Source of the DNA: Owenweeksia sp.
Lineage (GTDB): Bacteria; Bacteroidota; Bacteroidia; Flavobacteriales; Schleiferiaceae
NCBI GenBank assembly: GCA_002695025.1
Contig: NZNV01000017.1
Span: forward strand, 124,001-188,000
Direction: 5' to 3'
Length of the DNA stretch: 64,000 nt
Below the pieces are notes generated by a model. The model searched no databases, was not told the DNA's origin, and was given only the letters and a program-made list of their open reading frames with translations. This document shows positions 42,977 to 52,554 of this stretch, in pieces. The stretch's first letter is position 1. Each line of letters opens with the position of its first letter. The position numbers and the translations under genes were made by a program.

Positions 42977-45733
42977 ATGGTAAACAATCCCATTTTTTCT
43001 GAAAACCTTAGGAAATTGATAAAGTCAGGAACCGTAATGACAGGACTTGAGAATATCCTGGAAAATGTGGAGAAGGTTTTTGTGGTTGTGAATAAGGACT
43101 ACAAGATCATTTACGCTAATCCATACGCTAATGAATTAAAAGTATCAGGAGCTAAAACTTCGTTTTCCCTGGGAGAATCCATCATTGATGCATTGGGTCC
43201 TAAGGCATGGGAGTTTATGGAAACTTCTTTTGAGCAATGTCTTGTTGGGCTGGAAACAGCGGATATCGTACAATGGGAAGATGCCCTCGGGCGGCCTTTT
43301 TACCTTAAATACAACCTAAGCCCTGTAACCCTTAAGGATAAAACTAAGGGACTGCTTTTCCAGGCCAGTGATTATTCGGAACAAATATTCATAGAGCATC
43401 ACGTTAAAACCGGTAACAACCTGATGGATGTGATCTTCAGGACGGTGGAAAACAGCATTGTAATACTGAACAGCTCAGGCAGTATCATTAAAAGTAACAG
43501 AGCCTTTGAAGAACTGTTGGGTTTTTCAGGCGAAGAGCTGGAGGGTAGAAGCTTTGATGAATTGATACTTGAATGTGAAGATGGCTGCCTCGATAAACTC
43601 AGGCGCATGGATAACTGCCAGAGTGAATGCAGCCTTAAGACCAAAGACGGAGGACGGGCTTATGTACGTGCTTCCGGGAAACTCCTCAAATCACAGGTGG
43701 AGGATTTTCTCATTATTTCTTTGGAAGATATCAGCCGGCAAAAAGAACTGGAGAACGAGCTAAGGTTATCCAGAGACCGTCTTTCTTCCCTTGTGGACAA
43801 TCTTTCCTTATACCTTTGGTCGTTAGACACGGATCTGTGTTTTGTGACTGCCAATAAAGCGGCCATTGATATTTTTAAAAAGTCATTTGATTATGATTTT
43901 GAGCCGGGTGACCATATTATGGAGCTTTACCATAAACGGGATCAGACGGACTTGGTGCTGTGGATGGCCAAGTACAATGCCGTTCTCGAAACCAGGGAAT
44001 CACAATATTTTGAACTGGCGGAGAATTTCTACGGACGTTTCAGTCATATTACCGTTGAACTGCACCCCATCGCCACCAAAGGCAAATTAAGAGGTATCAG
44101 TTGCCTGGTAAGAAATGATACCAACAAATACTTAAAGAATCAGCTGAACCAGGCCCTGAGTAACTTCAAGTCCAGGGCTTTGAACACTACTTCTATTAAC
44201 GACCTTCTTTGGGCGGTTACGGACGAGATCCTGGCTCATTTGCATCTGGAGGATGCCATTATCCTGATGCGGAAGGATGATACGCTTCAGATAAAGACCG
44301 CATACGGCAGTAAAAGGGTAGGGCATAAACGCATCAATTCACCGCTGAGCATTAAAATAGGTAAAGGAGTTACCGGAAATGTGGCGGCTACCGGAGAGTC
44401 AGCCATAGTAAATGACACCTCTAATGATCCCCGTTATTTTGAAGTGCACTTTTCAGCGGGCTCGGAGATAGTGGTTCCCATTAAAATTGGCGAGGAAGTA
44501 ATAGGGGTGATCAACTGTGAAAGCTCCCATAAAAACTTTTTTAAAGATATACACCTCGAAATACTGGAGGAGGTAGCGCAGGTAACAGCCGAGAAAATAA
44601 CCCAGATCATCGCAGAAAGGAGATTGAGAAAAGTAGAGGAACTGAACCGTGCGGTGCTCAATTCTACTCCCAATAGCTACATGCTTTTAAATGCTGAAAT
44701 GAAAATTGAATCCTTCAACAGGACGGCATTTAAATCCATCCTTAATTTTTATGGGATGGAAATTACCAAGGGCACGGATTTCAACAGCCTCATTATTCCT
44801 GAATTGAAGGATGAGTTTTTTGCTCATTTCCAAAGAGCTTTGGGTGGTGAATTAACCAGGGAGGAAGAGTTTGTGGAACATCCCAAATATGGTGGGCTAT
44901 GGTTCAGTGTTACCTTTGCCCCGGCTGTAAACCGGCAACGAAAGGTGTTTGGCGTAACGGTGATCATGGAGAATATTACCAAGAGTAAAGAGTCTGAAAA
45001 CCTCATACTTCAGAAAAACCAGGATCTTATAAAAGCCAACCAGGAACTGGATAAGTTTGTGTACAGCGTTTCGCATGACCTTCGCTCTCCGGTTTCCAGC
45101 GTTATGGGTATCACCGCGCTTGCCAATCATACAGACGATATTGAAGAGATAAGGCAGTATAATAATCTGATCCGTGAATCCATGGAGCGCATGGATAGCT
45201 TTATTCACAACATCCTTGATTATTCCCGCAATAGCCGCGTAGAGCTTAAATATGAAGATGTAAATGTAAAAGCACTGGTTGATAGTATCCTTAGGGATCA
45301 TTCACACATGGAAGGCGTCAAGGATATTGATTTTAAGCTGGATATCCGTTTGGAAGACATCAGGACCGATCAGCAAAGGCTAAGTATCATTCTGAGTAAT
45401 CTTATTTCCAACGCGGTTAAATACCATGATACTACCAAGCAAAACCAGTTTATACATATAACTGCAGAAAGCCGCGACAACATCTATGTCTTCAAGGTTT
45501 CAGATAATGGTCAAGGCATCAGGAAAGAGCATATAGACCGGTTATTCCAAATGTTTTTTACCGCTAACCTAAGGGCAAAAGGTTCAGGAATAGGGCTTTA
45601 TATACTTAAGGAGGCAGTGGAGAATCTGCACGGCACCATAGAAGTGGATTCCGAGTATGGTCAGGGAACAGAATTTATAGCTAAATTGCCCATTCCAAAC
45701 GTTACTACCCACAATGAAATACTTGCTGATTGA
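42977..45733 (+). CDS. Multi-PAS/GAF sensor histidine kinase
   Basis: A 918-residue soluble-looking kinase (no clear membrane segment). Predicted order: PAS-like domain (about 20-130), PAS (about 150-260), PAS-like (about 270-390), GAF (about 405-550, GKGVTGNVAATGESAIVNDT), PAS (about 555-670), HisKA with His700 in YSVSHDLRSPVSSV, then HATPase with the N-box (ILSNLISNAVKYHD), G1 (DNGQGIRKEHI) and G2 (GSGIGLYIL). The multi-sensor layout suits an intracellular redox, light or ligand signal, but none can be named. The 3' end overlaps the response regulator gene by 20 bases. Confidence 0.9.
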   Translation: MVNNPIFSENLRKLIKSGTVMTGLENILENVEKVFVVVNKDYKIIYANPYANELKVSGAKTSFSLGESIIDALGPKAWEFMETSFEQCLVGLETADIVQWEDALGRPFYLKYNLSPVTLKDKTKGLLFQASDYSEQIFIEHHVKTGNNLMDVIFRTVENSIVILNSSGSIIKSNRAFEELLGFSGEELEGRSFDELILECEDGCLDKLRRMDNCQSECSLKTKDGGRAYVRASGKLLKSQVEDFLIISLEDISRQKELENELRLSRDRLSSLVDNLSLYLWSLDTDLCFVTANKAAIDIFKKSFDYDFEPGDHIMELYHKRDQTDLVLWMAKYNAVLETRESQYFELAENFYGRFSHITVELHPIATKGKLRGISCLVRNDTNKYLKNQLNQALSNFKSRALNTTSINDLLWAVTDEILAHLHLEDAIILMRKDDTLQIKTAYGSKRVGHKRINSPLSIKIGKGVTGNVAATGESAIVNDTSNDPRYFEVHFSAGSEIVVPIKIGEEVIGVINCESSHKNFFKDIHLEILEEVAQVTAEKITQIIAERRLRKVEELNRAVLNSTPNSYMLLNAEMKIESFNRTAFKSILNFYGMEITKGTDFNSLIIPELKDEFFAHFQRALGGELTREEEFVEHPKYGGLWFSVTFAPAVNRQRKVFGVTVIMENITKSKESENLILQKNQDLIKANQELDKFVYSVSHDLRSPVSSVMGITALANHTDDIEEIRQYNNLIRESMERMDSFIHNILDYSRNSRVELKYEDVNVKALVDSILRDHSHMEGVKDIDFKLDIRLEDIRTDQQRLSIILSNLISNAVKYHDTTKQNQFIHITAESRDNIYVFKVSDNGQGIRKEHIDRLFQMFFTANLRAKGSGIGLYILKEAVENLHGTIEVDSEYGQGTEFIAKLPIPNVTTHNEILAD

Positions 45734-46082
45734 CGATAATCCAATTGACCTTCTGGTTAATGAGAAGGTTATTCTTAATATCAGCAGTTCCAGTGAGATC
45801 GTGAAAAAGCAATCCGGACCTGAAGCTTTGGAATATCTTCTTGAAAACAAGCAATCTCTCCCAGATATTATCCTGCTGGATATAAAGATGCCCCTCATGA
45901 ATGGCTTTGAATTCCTGGAGGCTTTGGAAGCGCGTCAGCCCGAACTTCTTTCCAAAATGAAGATCTACATGGTTTCTTCATCCATAGATCCTTTGGACCA
46001 TCAACGTTCAAAGGAAAATCCCAATGTAAAAGGTTTCCTGGAAAAGCCCTTGCAGCGGGAAGTACTTATTGAAGAGATCTGA
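45714..46082 (+). CDS. CheY-like single-domain response regulator
   Basis: A 122-residue receiver domain only: acidic pair in LLIDDNPID, phosphorylation-site Asp in ILLDIKMPLMNGFE, and the conserved Lys in FLEKPLQ. It overlaps the histidine kinase gene by 20 bases and has no DNA-binding output, so it likely acts by protein contact or in a phosphorelay. A convergent aminotransferase gene starts three bases beyond its stop. Confidence 0.9.
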   Translation: MKYLLIDDNPIDLLVNEKVILNISSSSEIVKKQSGPEALEYLLENKQSLPDIILLDIKMPLMNGFEFLEALEARQPELLSKMKIYMVSSSIDPLDHQRSKENPNVKGFLEKPLQREVLIEEI

Positions 46083-46084
46083 GC

Positions 46085-47278
46085 TTAACGGGAATATACG
46101 GCATCCAGCGCTTTAAGAATGATCCCACAGGCCTCCCGGATCTCATCCGTGGAAATAGTGAGAGGGGGGCTTATACGCATAGCATTGTCACAGAAGAGGA
46201 ACCAATCGGTGATAAGACCATCTTCCAGGCAGTTTTCAATAACTTTCTGCAGGTTTTCAAAAGTGTCCAGTTGAAGTGCCAGCATGAGCCCTTCGCCACG
46301 AAGTTCTTGAATAGCCGGGTGTTGCAGGAGTTCGTGAAACTGTGTGCTCTTTGCGTCTACCTGTTCCGCCAGCTTTTCACGCTCAATAACTTCCAGTGCC
46401 GCCAGTGAAGAGGCACAACTTACCGGGTGACCACCAAAGGTGGTGATGTGCCCGAGGATGGGGTCCTGTTTAAGGCAATCCATAATCCTTTTGGAAGTGA
46501 CAAATGCTCCGAGGGGCATCCCCCCTCCCATCCCTTTGGCCAGGGTAATGATGTTGGGTTGTACGCCCAGCTTCTGAAAAGCGAATAAGGAGCCGGTTCT
46601 GCCGAAGCCGGTTTGTACTTCGTCAAAGATCAGCAGGCTGCCTGTTTCATTACACTTTTTTCTCAGCGCCTGCAAGTAAGCGGGTGCAGGAGGTATGTAT
46701 CCGGCTTCACCCTGCACGGGTTCTACAATAACCGCAGCGGTACGGGTGGTGATGGAGCTGATGTCGTTGAGGTCATTGAAGCGAATACTGCGACTGCCTG
46801 GAGCCAGGGGGCGGAACGCGCGTTTGAAACCTTCATCCCCGATTACGGAAAGAGCCCCGGAAGTACTTCCGTGGTAGGCCTTATCCATGTAAATAATTTC
46901 CGGGCGCCCGGTATACCTGCGGGCCAGTTTGAGTGCTCCTTCGGTAGCTTCACTACCGGAATTCACAAAATACACCGACTCAAAACCCTCGCCCATCCGC
47001 TCACTAAGCCTGCGGGCCAGTTGTACCTGCGGGTATTGGATGTACTCGCCATACACCATCAGATGAAGGTATTTGTCAAGCTGTTCCTGAATAGCATGGA
47101 TAACCTTTGGGTGGCGGTGCCCTACGTTACTCACGGAAATACCGGAGATCAGGTCCAGGTATTTCTTGCCGCCCCTGGCGTAGAGGTATACACCTTCTGC
47201 CTTCTCAATTTCCAGGCTCAGAGGAAAATCGGTGGTTTGTGCCAAATGGTTAAGAAAGAGTTGTCTTTGCGAGATCAT
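46085..47278 (-). CDS. Class III PLP-dependent aminotransferase
   Basis: A 397-residue enzyme with the class III features: GSEATEGALKLARRYTG, the Asp that binds PLP in LLIFDEVQTGFGRTG, and the PLP lysine in ITLAKGMGGGMPLGAF. It resembles acetylornithine or ornithine/4-aminobutyrate aminotransferases. No arginine-synthesis genes lie nearby, so the specific amine substrate cannot be assigned. Confidence 0.88.
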   Translation of the reverse strand: MISQRQLFLNHLAQTTDFPLSLEIEKAEGVYLYARGGKKYLDLISGISVSNVGHRHPKVIHAIQEQLDKYLHLMVYGEYIQYPQVQLARRLSERMGEGFESVYFVNSGSEATEGALKLARRYTGRPEIIYMDKAYHGSTSGALSVIGDEGFKRAFRPLAPGSRSIRFNDLNDISSITTRTAAVIVEPVQGEAGYIPPAPAYLQALRKKCNETGSLLIFDEVQTGFGRTGSLFAFQKLGVQPNIITLAKGMGGGMPLGAFVTSKRIMDCLKQDPILGHITTFGGHPVSCASSLAALEVIEREKLAEQVDAKSTQFHELLQHPAIQELRGEGLMLALQLDTFENLQKVIENCLEDGLITDWFLFCDNAMRISPPLTISTDEIREACGIILKALDAVYSR

Positions 47279-47293
47279 GCCGCAAAGTTAGGA

Positions 47294-47953
47294 TTATGCC
47301 AATACCTGGTAAAAAACAAAGGCATACAGGAAAAACCGCAAAAGGCGGCTTAAGGCGATAAGAAGAAACTTCAACAAAGGGTATTTCACTACACCTGAAA
47401 CCACGCTCACCCATGAAAAGGGAAGAGGTGCCATGGCGGAGATGAAGATCAGGAGACCGCCATATTTGCGGAAGGCCAGGAATTGTTCAGCAAAGCGTAC
47501 GTGCACCCATTGTTTAACCCGTGGTATTTTATAAAGCTGGGTGCCTACAAAGTAAGAGATAACTCCACCGGCATAGGAAACAAGGGACAGTACGAGAACC
47601 ATAGCGTAAGGATTGGGCAGTGTCTTGGCCCAGAAAATATACAGGTCCGGGGGAAGCAGGCCAATCACACTTTCGCTCAGCAGCAGAGTTCCCACAACCA
47701 CCCATTTCGGGAAACGGTTAAAGATGAAGTTCATGACAGTATCGAGGTCTATCAGGTAGGTGGTTACAAACCAGGCCCCTGCCGCAAAAGCTGCGATCAC
47801 CCCGAACACCCGCAGCAGGTTCTTACCCACAAAACGGTAGCGCCCCGTTCTTTTGAAATAATAATGGTAACGATACGTATGCTCCATAAAGCTGCGATCC
47901 GGTTTCCCAGCTTTCTTTTTGTTGGATTGCGGTGTGGAGCGGTCTTCTGCCAT
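47294..47953 (-). CDS. VTT/DedA-domain membrane protein
   Basis: A 219-residue membrane protein. After a polar N-terminus of about 45 residues, it shows the VTT (SNARE-associated, DedA-like) fold with SESVIGLLPPDLYIFWAKTL and GGLLIFISAMAPLPFSWVSV, around four to five hydrophobic segments. DedA-like proteins have been linked to lipid scrambling and membrane homeostasis. It is 15 bases from the start of the aminotransferase gene (same strand) and diverges from the O-antigen ligase gene. Confidence 0.85.
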   Translation of the reverse strand: MAEDRSTPQSNKKKAGKPDRSFMEHTYRYHYYFKRTGRYRFVGKNLLRVFGVIAAFAAGAWFVTTYLIDLDTVMNFIFNRFPKWVVVGTLLLSESVIGLLPPDLYIFWAKTLPNPYAMVLVLSLVSYAGGVISYFVGTQLYKIPRVKQWVHVRFAEQFLAFRKYGGLLIFISAMAPLPFSWVSVVSGVVKYPLLKFLLIALSRLLRFFLYAFVFYQVLA

Positions 47954-48034
47954 GGGGCTTTACCTCAAATATTAAATGTGGACTACTGTTATGGTGTTCC
48001 TTTGTGTATTTTAGCCCAAAGCAAAAAACCGGCC

Positions 48035-49957
48035 ATGGATCATACAAGGTATAAAGCCACAACAACGGATTGGCTCTATCTTTTATTTTGGGCAATATTA
48101 CCCTTAATTTACGTAAAGTCCATAGTGGACTATTCCCTGTTGCCGCGCCAGCTTTACGCCTCTGTATTTGTGCTACTTATAGCGGTACTGTCCTGGAAAA
48201 CCCTCTTTAAAAATGGTTCTTTACGGGCACCGCTTTTGTGGTATTCCGGTTTTATGGTGGTTATGACCATTTCCTCCTTCGGGGCAATAAACCCGGTAGA
48301 AAGTTACGCCACACTGTCACGTTTTGTAATGGCCTTTTCCTACCTGCTGGTTACCCTTGGTGTGATACATAGTGGCACCCTTCATCTTAAACACATGGTT
48401 AAAGGGATAGTTTTGTTTGCAACTTTAGCCGGGGTTTTTACGTTGGTTGAAATTTTCCGGGCCATCGGTAGCGGTGATTTTTTTCTCAATATCTACACGG
48501 TCAGTGCTACTTTCAGTCATAAGAACCTGCTGTCTTCCGTCTTACTTTTCAGCATTCCCTTTGTGTGGATGGGTAACGCTGTGCTTAGCGGTATGTGGAA
48601 AAAAGGTTCCTTACTACTGCTATTCCTGCTTATTGCGGAGATATTCGTACTGAGAACCCGCGGGGTGTGGGTCTCTTTTTTCCTGGCTTCCGTGCTTACA
48701 CTTGGCACCTATTATACTCTATCCAAGGAAGTGAGGAATACCATGAAATTACCAGGACGTTTGATCGGCCTGGGTTTGGGTATTGCGGTGGTTCTATTGG
48801 TGGGTTTTTTTATGTCTCCGGACGCCAAAACTTCACTTGCCGATACTTCTAACCTTGATAAGCGTACCGTATTCTGGGAACACAGCCTGGAGATGTTGAA
48901 GGAAAAGCCTTTACTGGGTGTAGGGCCGGGCAACTGGAAAATTTACTTCCCCAAATACGGTTTAAAGGGCACCGATATAAGTGCCAAGCAGGGCATTACC
49001 CATATCCAAAGACCCCACAATGATTATTTATGGGTGCTTTCCGAAGGAGGTCCCCTGAGCCTGGTATTTTTTCTGGGGGTTTTTGTAGTAACCTTTGTCC
49101 GCCTGCGGAAGAACCTTCGGATAGCTGCTAGCCGCGAAGATCGCTTGATAGACCTGGCGTTATTATTTGGACTGGTGGCTTATATGGGCTTTTCATTTAC
49201 GGATTTTCCTATGGAGCGGACCTCCCATACTTTACTCCTGTTCAGCCTGGTGGCCTTAAGTTATCGCCATGCGGCCAAGAAGGCCCTCTTAAGTGGGGTT
49301 GCTCCCCGGATACTGGTGATAGCTGCCGCAGGAGTATCCCTGCTTATATCCTATTACCGCATTCAGGGCGAAAGGCATTCCCTGGATGTGTTGCAGGCCA
49401 ATGGCAGTCGTAATGCTACGGTAATGATACAGTCCACCGAGCTGGCGATTAATTCCTTCTTCAACATGGATAATTTTGCCAACCCACTTAAATACTACAG
49501 TTCCATAGGTTACCTGGTAAAAGAGGATCTTAAGAGTAGCTGGGAAGATGCACAGCAAGCTTATCAACTACACCCCTATAACATTGTGGTGCTGAACCAA
49601 CTGGGAAATGTAAAAAAGGCGGAGCGGAAGCTGGACGAAGCCCTCAGGTATTACGATATGGTAACGGACCTGTCTCCGCGCATGCAGTATGCCAGGCTGA
49701 GTAAGGCGGAAATACTGCTGAACAAGAACCAATACAGTGATGCCATGTACGAGCTGAACTGGGTGAATATGGATTCCCAGAATGCCAGGTTCCTGCAGTT
49801 GGTGGCTATTGTGGTTCCCAAATTCCTGGAAGAGTCTGCGGTAAACGGCCGCATGGCCAAGTTGGCACAGCAGATACGCTTACAACAACCTGCCAACGGG
49901 CCGGAATACATTCAAGCCTACCGCACGGCAAAGTTGAACTTACGTGCTAATCCGTAG
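48035..49957 (+). CDS. O-antigen ligase family protein with TPR tail
   Basis: 640 residues from ATG 48035 (MDHTRYKATTTDWLYLLF). The first 430 residues are polytopic (about 11 helices) with the Wzy/WaaL-type periplasmic loop GPGNWKIYFPKYGL and ITHIQRPHNDYLWVLSEGG, the conserved Arg and His of glycan ligases. The last 150 residues hold TPR-like repeats (SWEDAQQAYQLHPYNIVVLN, LDEALRYYDMVTDLSP). An extension to 47483 is open but lies antisense to the VTT gene and is rejected. It probably transfers a glycan from an undecaprenyl carrier. Its 3' end overlaps a GT2 gene by 18 bases. Confidence 0.85.
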   Translation: MDHTRYKATTTDWLYLLFWAILPLIYVKSIVDYSLLPRQLYASVFVLLIAVLSWKTLFKNGSLRAPLLWYSGFMVVMTISSFGAINPVESYATLSRFVMAFSYLLVTLGVIHSGTLHLKHMVKGIVLFATLAGVFTLVEIFRAIGSGDFFLNIYTVSATFSHKNLLSSVLLFSIPFVWMGNAVLSGMWKKGSLLLLFLLIAEIFVLRTRGVWVSFFLASVLTLGTYYTLSKEVRNTMKLPGRLIGLGLGIAVVLLVGFFMSPDAKTSLADTSNLDKRTVFWEHSLEMLKEKPLLGVGPGNWKIYFPKYGLKGTDISAKQGITHIQRPHNDYLWVLSEGGPLSLVFFLGVFVVTFVRLRKNLRIAASREDRLIDLALLFGLVAYMGFSFTDFPMERTSHTLLLFSLVALSYRHAAKKALLSGVAPRILVIAAAGVSLLISYYRIQGERHSLDVLQANGSRNATVMIQSTELAINSFFNMDNFANPLKYYSSIGYLVKEDLKSSWEDAQQAYQLHPYNIVVLNQLGNVKKAERKLDEALRYYDMVTDLSPRMQYARLSKAEILLNKNQYSDAMYELNWVNMDSQNARFLQLVAIVVPKFLEESAVNGRMAKLAQQIRLQQPANGPEYIQAYRTAKLNLRANP

Positions 49958-50803
49958 GTAATTCATCAAGCGCAGCGCCAGGCTTTTCGGAGCATAGGAA
50001 CGGGATGCAGAGTAATGCCAGCCTGCCTCGCGATGGAGGCTCCGCTTGTGGTTAAAACGGGCAGCTTCATAGTGTTTCCTACGGATGGCCTTTTCAAGCA
50101 ACTCTGCAGAAATGATCTCTGCCTCTGCAAAATGCCGGAATACGCTAATCACTTTCTTTAAATGCTCGTCCAGGCGGGTACTCATACCACCTTCTTCACG
50201 GTAGAGGGTAAGCGGGGCGGGAAAGAAATGCAGGTTATGCCCTTCATGCAGTAAAGTGATCCAAAGAAAAAGGTCTTCAGCGCCATGGTAAGCTTCATCC
50301 GTCACAAAAGGATGCGCTTTGGCGAGGTCAGAAAACAGGGCCACTGCTGATGGTACAATAGGGTTGCCCTTCAGTACCAGTTCCCGGATCGACTTCACGG
50401 GCCAGGCTTTACGTTGCCAATGCTTTTGCAAGCCGAAGGTAACTACCGGATGATACAACATCGCAGGCTCATGCCGGATAATCTCCTGGTGCAGTACCTC
50501 TAACTTTTCCGGTTTCCAAAGATCATCCGCATCCAGCAGTACACAGTATTTTCCCGTTGCCGCCTGAATAGCCGCGTTGCGTGCTGCCCCCAAACCCCGG
50601 TTGTCCTGCTCTATCAGGGTAATGTCCCTTTGAGGGTGGGCTTTTTTGAAAGATCGCAATAAAGAAACGGTGGCATCGGTACTGCCATCGTTCACCAATA
50701 GGATCTCGTAATCCGTAAAGCTTTGCGAGGTCACGGACCGCAAGGTCTCCTCAATGGTGCTTTCACCTTCGTAAACCGGTATGATAACGGAGAAAAAAGG
50801 CAT
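49940..50803 (-). CDS. GT2-family glycosyltransferase
   Basis: A 287-residue GT-A enzyme with the nucleotide-sugar signature FSVIIPVYEGESTIEETLRS, EILLVNDGSTDAT and the DxD motif in CVLLDADDLWKPEKL. Likely acts in the surface-glycan pathway. Its start overlaps the next upstream gene's stop codon by one base (50803), so it is in an operon with the next glycosyltransferase. Acceptor and sugar are unknown. Confidence 0.85.
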   Translation of the reverse strand: MPFFSVIIPVYEGESTIEETLRSVTSQSFTDYEILLVNDGSTDATVSLLRSFKKAHPQRDITLIEQDNRGLGAARNAAIQAATGKYCVLLDADDLWKPEKLEVLHQEIIRHEPAMLYHPVVTFGLQKHWQRKAWPVKSIRELVLKGNPIVPSAVALFSDLAKAHPFVTDEAYHGAEDLFLWITLLHEGHNLHFFPAPLTLYREEGGMSTRLDEHLKKVISVFRHFAEAEIISAELLEKAIRRKHYEAARFNHKRSLHREAGWHYSASRSYAPKSLALRLMNYLRIST

Positions 50804-51831
50804 CAGTTATTGAAGTATTTACCGGGAAACAAGGTCCCCCTTACTTTTTTAGCGGCTTTGATCAGGCCCAGCGTCTTCAGGACCTTCCGGATGCTTACAA
50901 AAGCAAATATGTAAACAATGCCCAGGATGAGCCTGCTCTTATAGGTGTTGAAGGTGCGGTACAGCCTGAGGTTGGCCTTCCAGCTTTGGCGGTTCCACTT
51001 CTGGTACGGCAAACTACCGGCCCACCACCCGGCTACTCTTTTTAAGGCTTCTGCTGCGTTTTTTTCGGAGCCTGGAATGTTTTGCACAATGTAGCGGTTG
51101 ATCTCAATGATCTCATCATAGACTTTATAGGTAGTGCGGGTCCGTGCTCTTTGGGTGTGCTGATGCACCCGGAAATGGTTTAGGGTTTCTGCCACAAAAC
51201 CGAGTTTCCATTGGCTCAGGATCTTTGTATAGAGGAACCAGTCGCCATTCAACCGCATAGCGGGATCTGCGCCACCGGCTTGTTGGTAGGCCTTTTTGCG
51301 TATGAGGCATCCACTGGCATTGGGTATGGGGTTGTGGAACAGCATCCACTCCCGGCATACCCACTCGCCATTTTGGATAAAATTACTGCGCCAGTGTTCG
51401 GAATGATAAATAAACTCCAGGTTTTCCAGGTAGTTGTTAATGAGCCTGCCTTCTTCGTCTACCAGGTCGGATTGGCAATAGGCGATCCCTGCCTCTGCAT
51501 TATTTTCCAGTACTGGCAATACCTTTTCCAGGAAGTGCGGGAGACAGCTGTCATCACTCTCCGCTATCCAGATGATATCCGCGTTGGCCATTCCAACACC
51601 TTTGTTCCACTGGGCAAAGGGGCTTCCGGAGTTTTGGGTATTGGGATGCAGGGATATTCTCGGGTCTTTTGCCGCATATTCCTTCAAAATGGAAAGACTA
51701 TCATCCGTACTGCAATCGTCCAGGAGTATGAGTTCAAAATCCTGGAAAGTCTGGTTCAATACCGAGTCAATGCGTTCCCTTAAAAAAGGAGCATGGTTGT
51801 AGTTGGGAATAATTACGGATACTCTCGGCAT
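50803..51831 (-). CDS. GT2-family glycosyltransferase
   Basis: A 342-residue GT-A enzyme beginning VSVIIPNYNHAPFLRERI. It has ELILLDDCSTDDSLSILKEY and the substrate motif IIWIAESDDSCLPHFLEKVL (DD in place of DxD), and a C-terminal extension with hydrophobic residues. It overlaps the neighbouring GT2 gene by one base, and the sulfotransferase gene ends one base upstream, giving one operon of glycan enzymes. Confidence 0.85.
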   Translation of the reverse strand: MPRVSVIIPNYNHAPFLRERIDSVLNQTFQDFELILLDDCSTDDSLSILKEYAAKDPRISLHPNTQNSGSPFAQWNKGVGMANADIIWIAESDDSCLPHFLEKVLPVLENNAEAGIAYCQSDLVDEEGRLINNYLENLEFIYHSEHWRSNFIQNGEWVCREWMLFHNPIPNASGCLIRKKAYQQAGGADPAMRLNGDWFLYTKILSQWKLGFVAETLNHFRVHQHTQRARTRTTYKVYDEIIEINRYIVQNIPGSEKNAAEALKRVAGWWAGSLPYQKWNRQSWKANLRLYRTFNTYKSRLILGIVYIFAFVSIRKVLKTLGLIKAAKKVRGTLFPGKYFNN

Positions 51832-52482
51832 CTACCGCACGTATTTGGCAAACAAACCTACTAATTTGCGATTACAGAACTTCTCCAGTTTTCCAATGGC
51901 TTCTGCATTTCCCGAGACTATATCGGTATAATTGATCTCCAGGAAGCGATGGCCCAGGCCTTGGAAGGACCGTGCCTGTTGCAGGTATTTGTCCCAAAGG
52001 GCCAGGTTGAATTCCATATCATTCAGGCGGCTGTCGTGAACCTCACCCGGTTTATTGTTTCTTTTCCGGAGGCTCTTAGCCACTTCTTCTCCGTTCCGGA
52101 ACACGTGTATCACCTTAGCCTGCGGGAACATTTCCAGCCACATGGCCAGGGTAAAGGTGTTTCGGGGATCTTTCCAGCCCCAATCCGGTTTTTTTAAGGA
52201 GTTGGCCAATTTCTGAAAGCTGGTGTTCAGGCGAAAATGCTCGCGGTATAATTCATGCTCCGGGATGGTCCGGTAAAACTCCCGGGCCGGTACTTTCGGG
52301 TCCAGCCAGCTGGCTCCTGCCGCCCAGAGTGTTTGTTGGTTGAGGCTCAGGAAGTGCATGGCCTCGTAATTATGATCTTTGATGACTCCCATAAAAATGC
52401 CGGCCTTTTCCAGCACTTTGGCTACCAGGGAGGTGCCGCTGCGGTGCATGCCGATGATGATGTAAGGCTGTTTATGGGCCAT
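51832..52482 (-). CDS. Sulfotransferase-family protein
   Basis: A 216-residue protein with the PAPS-binding P-loop MAHKQPYIIIGMHRSGTSLV, then WGWKDPRNTFTLAMWLEMFP and KVIHVFRNGEEVAKSLRKRN with the 3'-phosphate-binding arginine/serine region. It differs from the family 2 sulfotransferase at 12404. Within the glycan locus it probably sulfates the exported polysaccharide. Its stop abuts the next GT2 gene, showing a common transcript. Confidence 0.8.
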   Translation of the reverse strand: MAHKQPYIIIGMHRSGTSLVAKVLEKAGIFMGVIKDHNYEAMHFLSLNQQTLWAAGASWLDPKVPAREFYRTIPEHELYREHFRLNTSFQKLANSLKKPDWGWKDPRNTFTLAMWLEMFPQAKVIHVFRNGEEVAKSLRKRNNKPGEVHDSRLNDMEFNLALWDKYLQQARSFQGLGHRFLEINYTDIVSGNAEAIGKLEKFCNRKLVGLFAKYVR

Positions 52483-52554
52483 GATGGGATTTTGAACTTC
52501 AAAGAAAATTAATTTTAGGCCTCAGGACCAAACACAAAGCAAGAATATAGGCAT

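Noticed and set aside
46613-47353. 246-codon plus-strand open frame
   Set aside because: It is antisense to the class III aminotransferase, which has all conserved motifs. No signals support a gene.
47483-48034. 5' extension of the O-antigen ligase frame
   Set aside because: It lies antisense to the VTT membrane protein gene and its translation is not membrane-like or conserved in appearance. The ATG at 48035 precedes the first transmembrane segment.
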